A DNA stretch of 64,000 bases, taken from Candidatus Nyctobacter psychrophilus (GTDB taxonomy: Bacteria; Vulcanimicrobiota; Vulcanimicrobiia; Vulcanimicrobiales; Vulcanimicrobiaceae). The stretch covers positions 1 through 64,000 of the forward strand of contig JACRTY010000054.1 in NCBI GenBank assembly GCA_014305025.1. Direction: 5' to 3'. Positions 62,284 through 64,000 of this stretch are shown one piece after another; the first letter of the stretch is position 1, and the number at the start of each line of letters is the position of its first letter. Under the pieces are notes generated by a model. It worked only from the letters and a program-made list of their open reading frames with translations, had not been told where the DNA came from and ran no database searches. The translations under genes and the position numbers were made by a program.

Positions 62284-63635
62284 CCGGTGACGCGCGCCCC
62301 ACGCCCACCGTGAACGCACGCGGCGTCGCATTTGCGGTGGTGCGTGACGTCTTCGGGCCCGACGCGCGGACCGCACAGGCGGCGTTCGACGTGCGCGCGC
62401 GGCGCGCCGAGTTGGGCGTTCGCGACCGTGCCTTCGCCGCCGAACTCGCCTACGGATCCATCAAGCAACGGCGGCTGCTCGACTGGCTGCTCGCGCCGTA
62501 TGTCGGGTCTCGCGCAAAACCGCTCGCACCGGCCGTCGCCGACATACTGCGTTTGGGCGTGTACCAATTGCGCTTCATGCACGGCGTCGAAGATCACGCG
62601 GCGATCTTTGAAACCGTCAACCTTGCCTGGCGGCACGGACACAAGGGCACCGCCGGTCTGGTCAACGCGGTGCTGCGGCGCATGCAGGCTGAGGGCCCGC
62701 GCGAACCGCAACGGCCCGATTTTGAAAGTGACGCCGATTATTTCGGCACGCTGCGCTCGGTACCGACGTGGATCGCGCAACAGTTCATCGCCGCTTTGAA
62801 CGGGAGAAGCGACGCTGCGCTGGCCGCCGTCAACCGTGCGCCGCGTTCCGCGCTGCGCGTCAATACGCTGCGCTGCGATGTCGGCGAGGTGCGTAGCGTC
62901 CTGGACTCCCGCGGCATGGCGGCGGAGCCGTCCCCCTACGTCGCGGAAACGCTGCTGTTGGATGGTACGCCCGCCGGCGATGACGCGGACGGCCGCTGGA
63001 ACGTGCAGAGTGAAGCCGCGGCCATGCCGGTCGATCTGCTGTCGCCGCAACCGGGTGAAGCGGTGCTCGAATTGTGCAGCGGGCGGGGCAACAAGACGCT
63101 GCAGATGGCTGCCCGCTTGCACGACCGCGGGACCATCGTTAGCATCGAACGCGACCCCAAGAAGATGGCGGTGCTTTCGGCGGCCCTCAAACGAGCCGGC
63201 ATCGCCGCGGTGCGGCCCATCCTGGGCGATGCGTTGAACGTTGCCGCAGGATCGCCGGCCGATGCCGTTTTGCTCGATGCGCCGTGTTCGGGGATCGGCA
63301 TCATCGGGCGGCATCCTGAAGCGCGGTGGCGCAAGCGTCCGGGCGACGGCGAGCGGCTCGCGCGCTCGCAACGCGCGTTGCTGAGCGCGGCGGCGGAGCA
63401 GACCAAATGCGGCGGTCGCCTGGTATACAGCGTCTGCTCCATCGATCCGCGCGAAGGGCGTGCAGTCGTCGACGCGTTCCTCGCCGCCGACCCAGCATTC
63501 GTTCGTGCGGCGATACCGCAGCGCTATGCCGACTTCGTCCAAGACGGCGATCTCCTCGTCCCGCCGGGCATCGACGGCCGCGATGGTTTTTACATTGCGT
63601 CCCTCGTGCATTTGCCCCAGTCTCACGCACCATGA
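62280..63635 (+). CDS. rsmB: 16S rRNA (cytosine-967-C5)-methyltransferase
   Basis: 451 residues from TTG 62280; GTG 62310 is an alternative. An NusB-like N-domain (about 15-145) precedes the Rossmann methyltransferase. VLELCSGRGNKTLQMAARLH is the S-adenosylmethionine loop; VLLDAPCSGIGIIGRHPEAR and LVYSVCSIDPREG carry the two catalytic Cys. It follows fmt in the usual order and its stop overlaps the next ATG (ATGA). Confidence 0.95.
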   Translation: MTGDARPTPTVNARGVAFAVVRDVFGPDARTAQAAFDVRARRAELGVRDRAFAAELAYGSIKQRRLLDWLLAPYVGSRAKPLAPAVADILRLGVYQLRFMHGVEDHAAIFETVNLAWRHGHKGTAGLVNAVLRRMQAEGPREPQRPDFESDADYFGTLRSVPTWIAQQFIAALNGRSDAALAAVNRAPRSALRVNTLRCDVGEVRSVLDSRGMAAEPSPYVAETLLLDGTPAGDDADGRWNVQSEAAAMPVDLLSPQPGEAVLELCSGRGNKTLQMAARLHDRGTIVSIERDPKKMAVLSAALKRAGIAAVRPILGDALNVAAGSPADAVLLDAPCSGIGIIGRHPEARWRKRPGDGERLARSQRALLSAAAEQTKCGGRLVYSVCSIDPREGRAVVDAFLAADPAFVRAAIPQRYADFVQDGDLLVPPGIDGRDGFYIASLVHLPQSHAP

Positions 63636-64000
63636 ACGGGAACCCGTTCGCGCGTTTGGAAGCCGCCTGCGCAAATGTCGTGGAACGTACCTTCGCCTTC
63701 GCTTTTCCAAGCGCGCTCGAGCCCGTGCAGATCGCGCGCAAACTCGTAGCGAATTTCGAGGCCGCGGCGGTGGTTGACGAGCGTCGCGGCCGGTGCTTCA
63801 CCGTACAGCTGCACCCCAGCGACTACGCGCGCTTGGAAAATGAATTACCGTATCTCGAGCGCCAATGGACCGCCATGCTAGCCCGGCTCGCGGAGCGGTC
63901 GAGGAGGCCGCAACGGACGCCCGAGGTGCGCGCGCGAAGCGATGCAAGCGTCGCCGCCGGAACGATTACGATCTCAAGCGTTAGTCGTCCCCAAGCGGAG
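63632..64000 (+). CDS. FhaA-like DUF3662 protein (partial)
   Basis: 123 residues to the window edge; the 3' end is missing. MNGNPFARLEAACANVVERT, then FAFAFPSALEPVQIARKLVA and QLHPSDYARLENEL match the DUF3662 N-terminal domain found in FhaA-type proteins, which end in a forkhead-associated (FHA) domain binding phosphothreonine. Such genes often neighbour Ser/Thr kinase and cell-division genes. The overlap ATGA with rsmB supports translational coupling. Confidence 0.8.
   Translation, partial: MNGNPFARLEAACANVVERTFAFAFPSALEPVQIARKLVANFEAAAVVDERRGRCFTVQLHPSDYARLENELPYLERQWTAMLARLAERSRRPQRTPEVRARSDASVAAGTITISSVSRPQAE

Noticed and set aside
62238..63710. 490-codon minus-strand frame opposite rsmB
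   Set aside because: Antisense to RsmB with its SAM loop and catalytic cysteines; composition is Arg-rich shadow sequence.

Overview
This is a high-GC, densely coded bacterial chromosome segment. I suggest an uncultured Terrabacteria-type lineage such as Candidatus Eremiobacterota (WPS-2) or a relative. The reasons are the topA-trmFO-hslV-hslU-def-fmt-rsmB order, DUF2630, GerMN and FhaA-like proteins, the GlgE pathway and many secreted Pro/Ser-rich proteins. The assignment is inference from gene content, not from a marker comparison. I saw no rRNA, tRNA, CRISPR array, prophage or insertion sequence.

Layout. 1-5290: tail of a HAD-like phosphatase, a stress-type pair (YsnF/AvaK protein and a 52-aa membrane protein), a secreted M61 peptidase, and a compact minus-strand operon of an ECF sigma factor, a small unknown protein and an MscS-type channel. 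5490-12315: hemerythrin, AraC regulator with a VOC protein, a YcaQ-type winged-helix protein, a class V aminotransferase that lacks the desulfurase cysteine, a DUF4432 epimerase and NDH-2. 12413-22776: an (alpha/alpha)6 glycosidase, a sedolisin, an EF-G paralog and secreted proteins. 22836-23685: a graveyard with a collapsed vapBC and a second gene that kept only its two ends. 23700-32449: an overlapping operon amylase::glgE, treS::mak, glgB, which would turn trehalose into branched alpha-glucan. 32515-43450: FNT channel, small proteins, GerMN, amidase, murI, a frameshifted hicAB, PAP2, dxs, secG, dppDF and a histone H1-like protein. 43638-64000: the topA to rsmB housekeeping cluster, ending in an FhaA-like gene cut by the window edge.

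The most interesting part is 47050-59190. Here the usual trmFO-hslV-hslU neighbourhood is broken twice by accessory genes. Seven promoters share a 17-bp box, TAGGGTTTACCCCCATA, and in all seven a TAnnnT -10 hexamer begins exactly 38 bp from the start of the box. The box controls two tiny HTH-only LuxR proteins, two or three lipoproteins (one a pseudogene copy), a secreted protein of unknown function and a secreted HExxE protein. This looks like a local LuxR-type regulon. A large ATPase-LuxR regulator lies in the same block. Several transcripts here, and def, appear leaderless.

A second theme is gene decay by internal deletion. The vapBC pair, the gene at 23502, a duplicate hslV at 52065 and a lipoprotein copy at 47776 all keep recognisable ends but have lost interior sequence.
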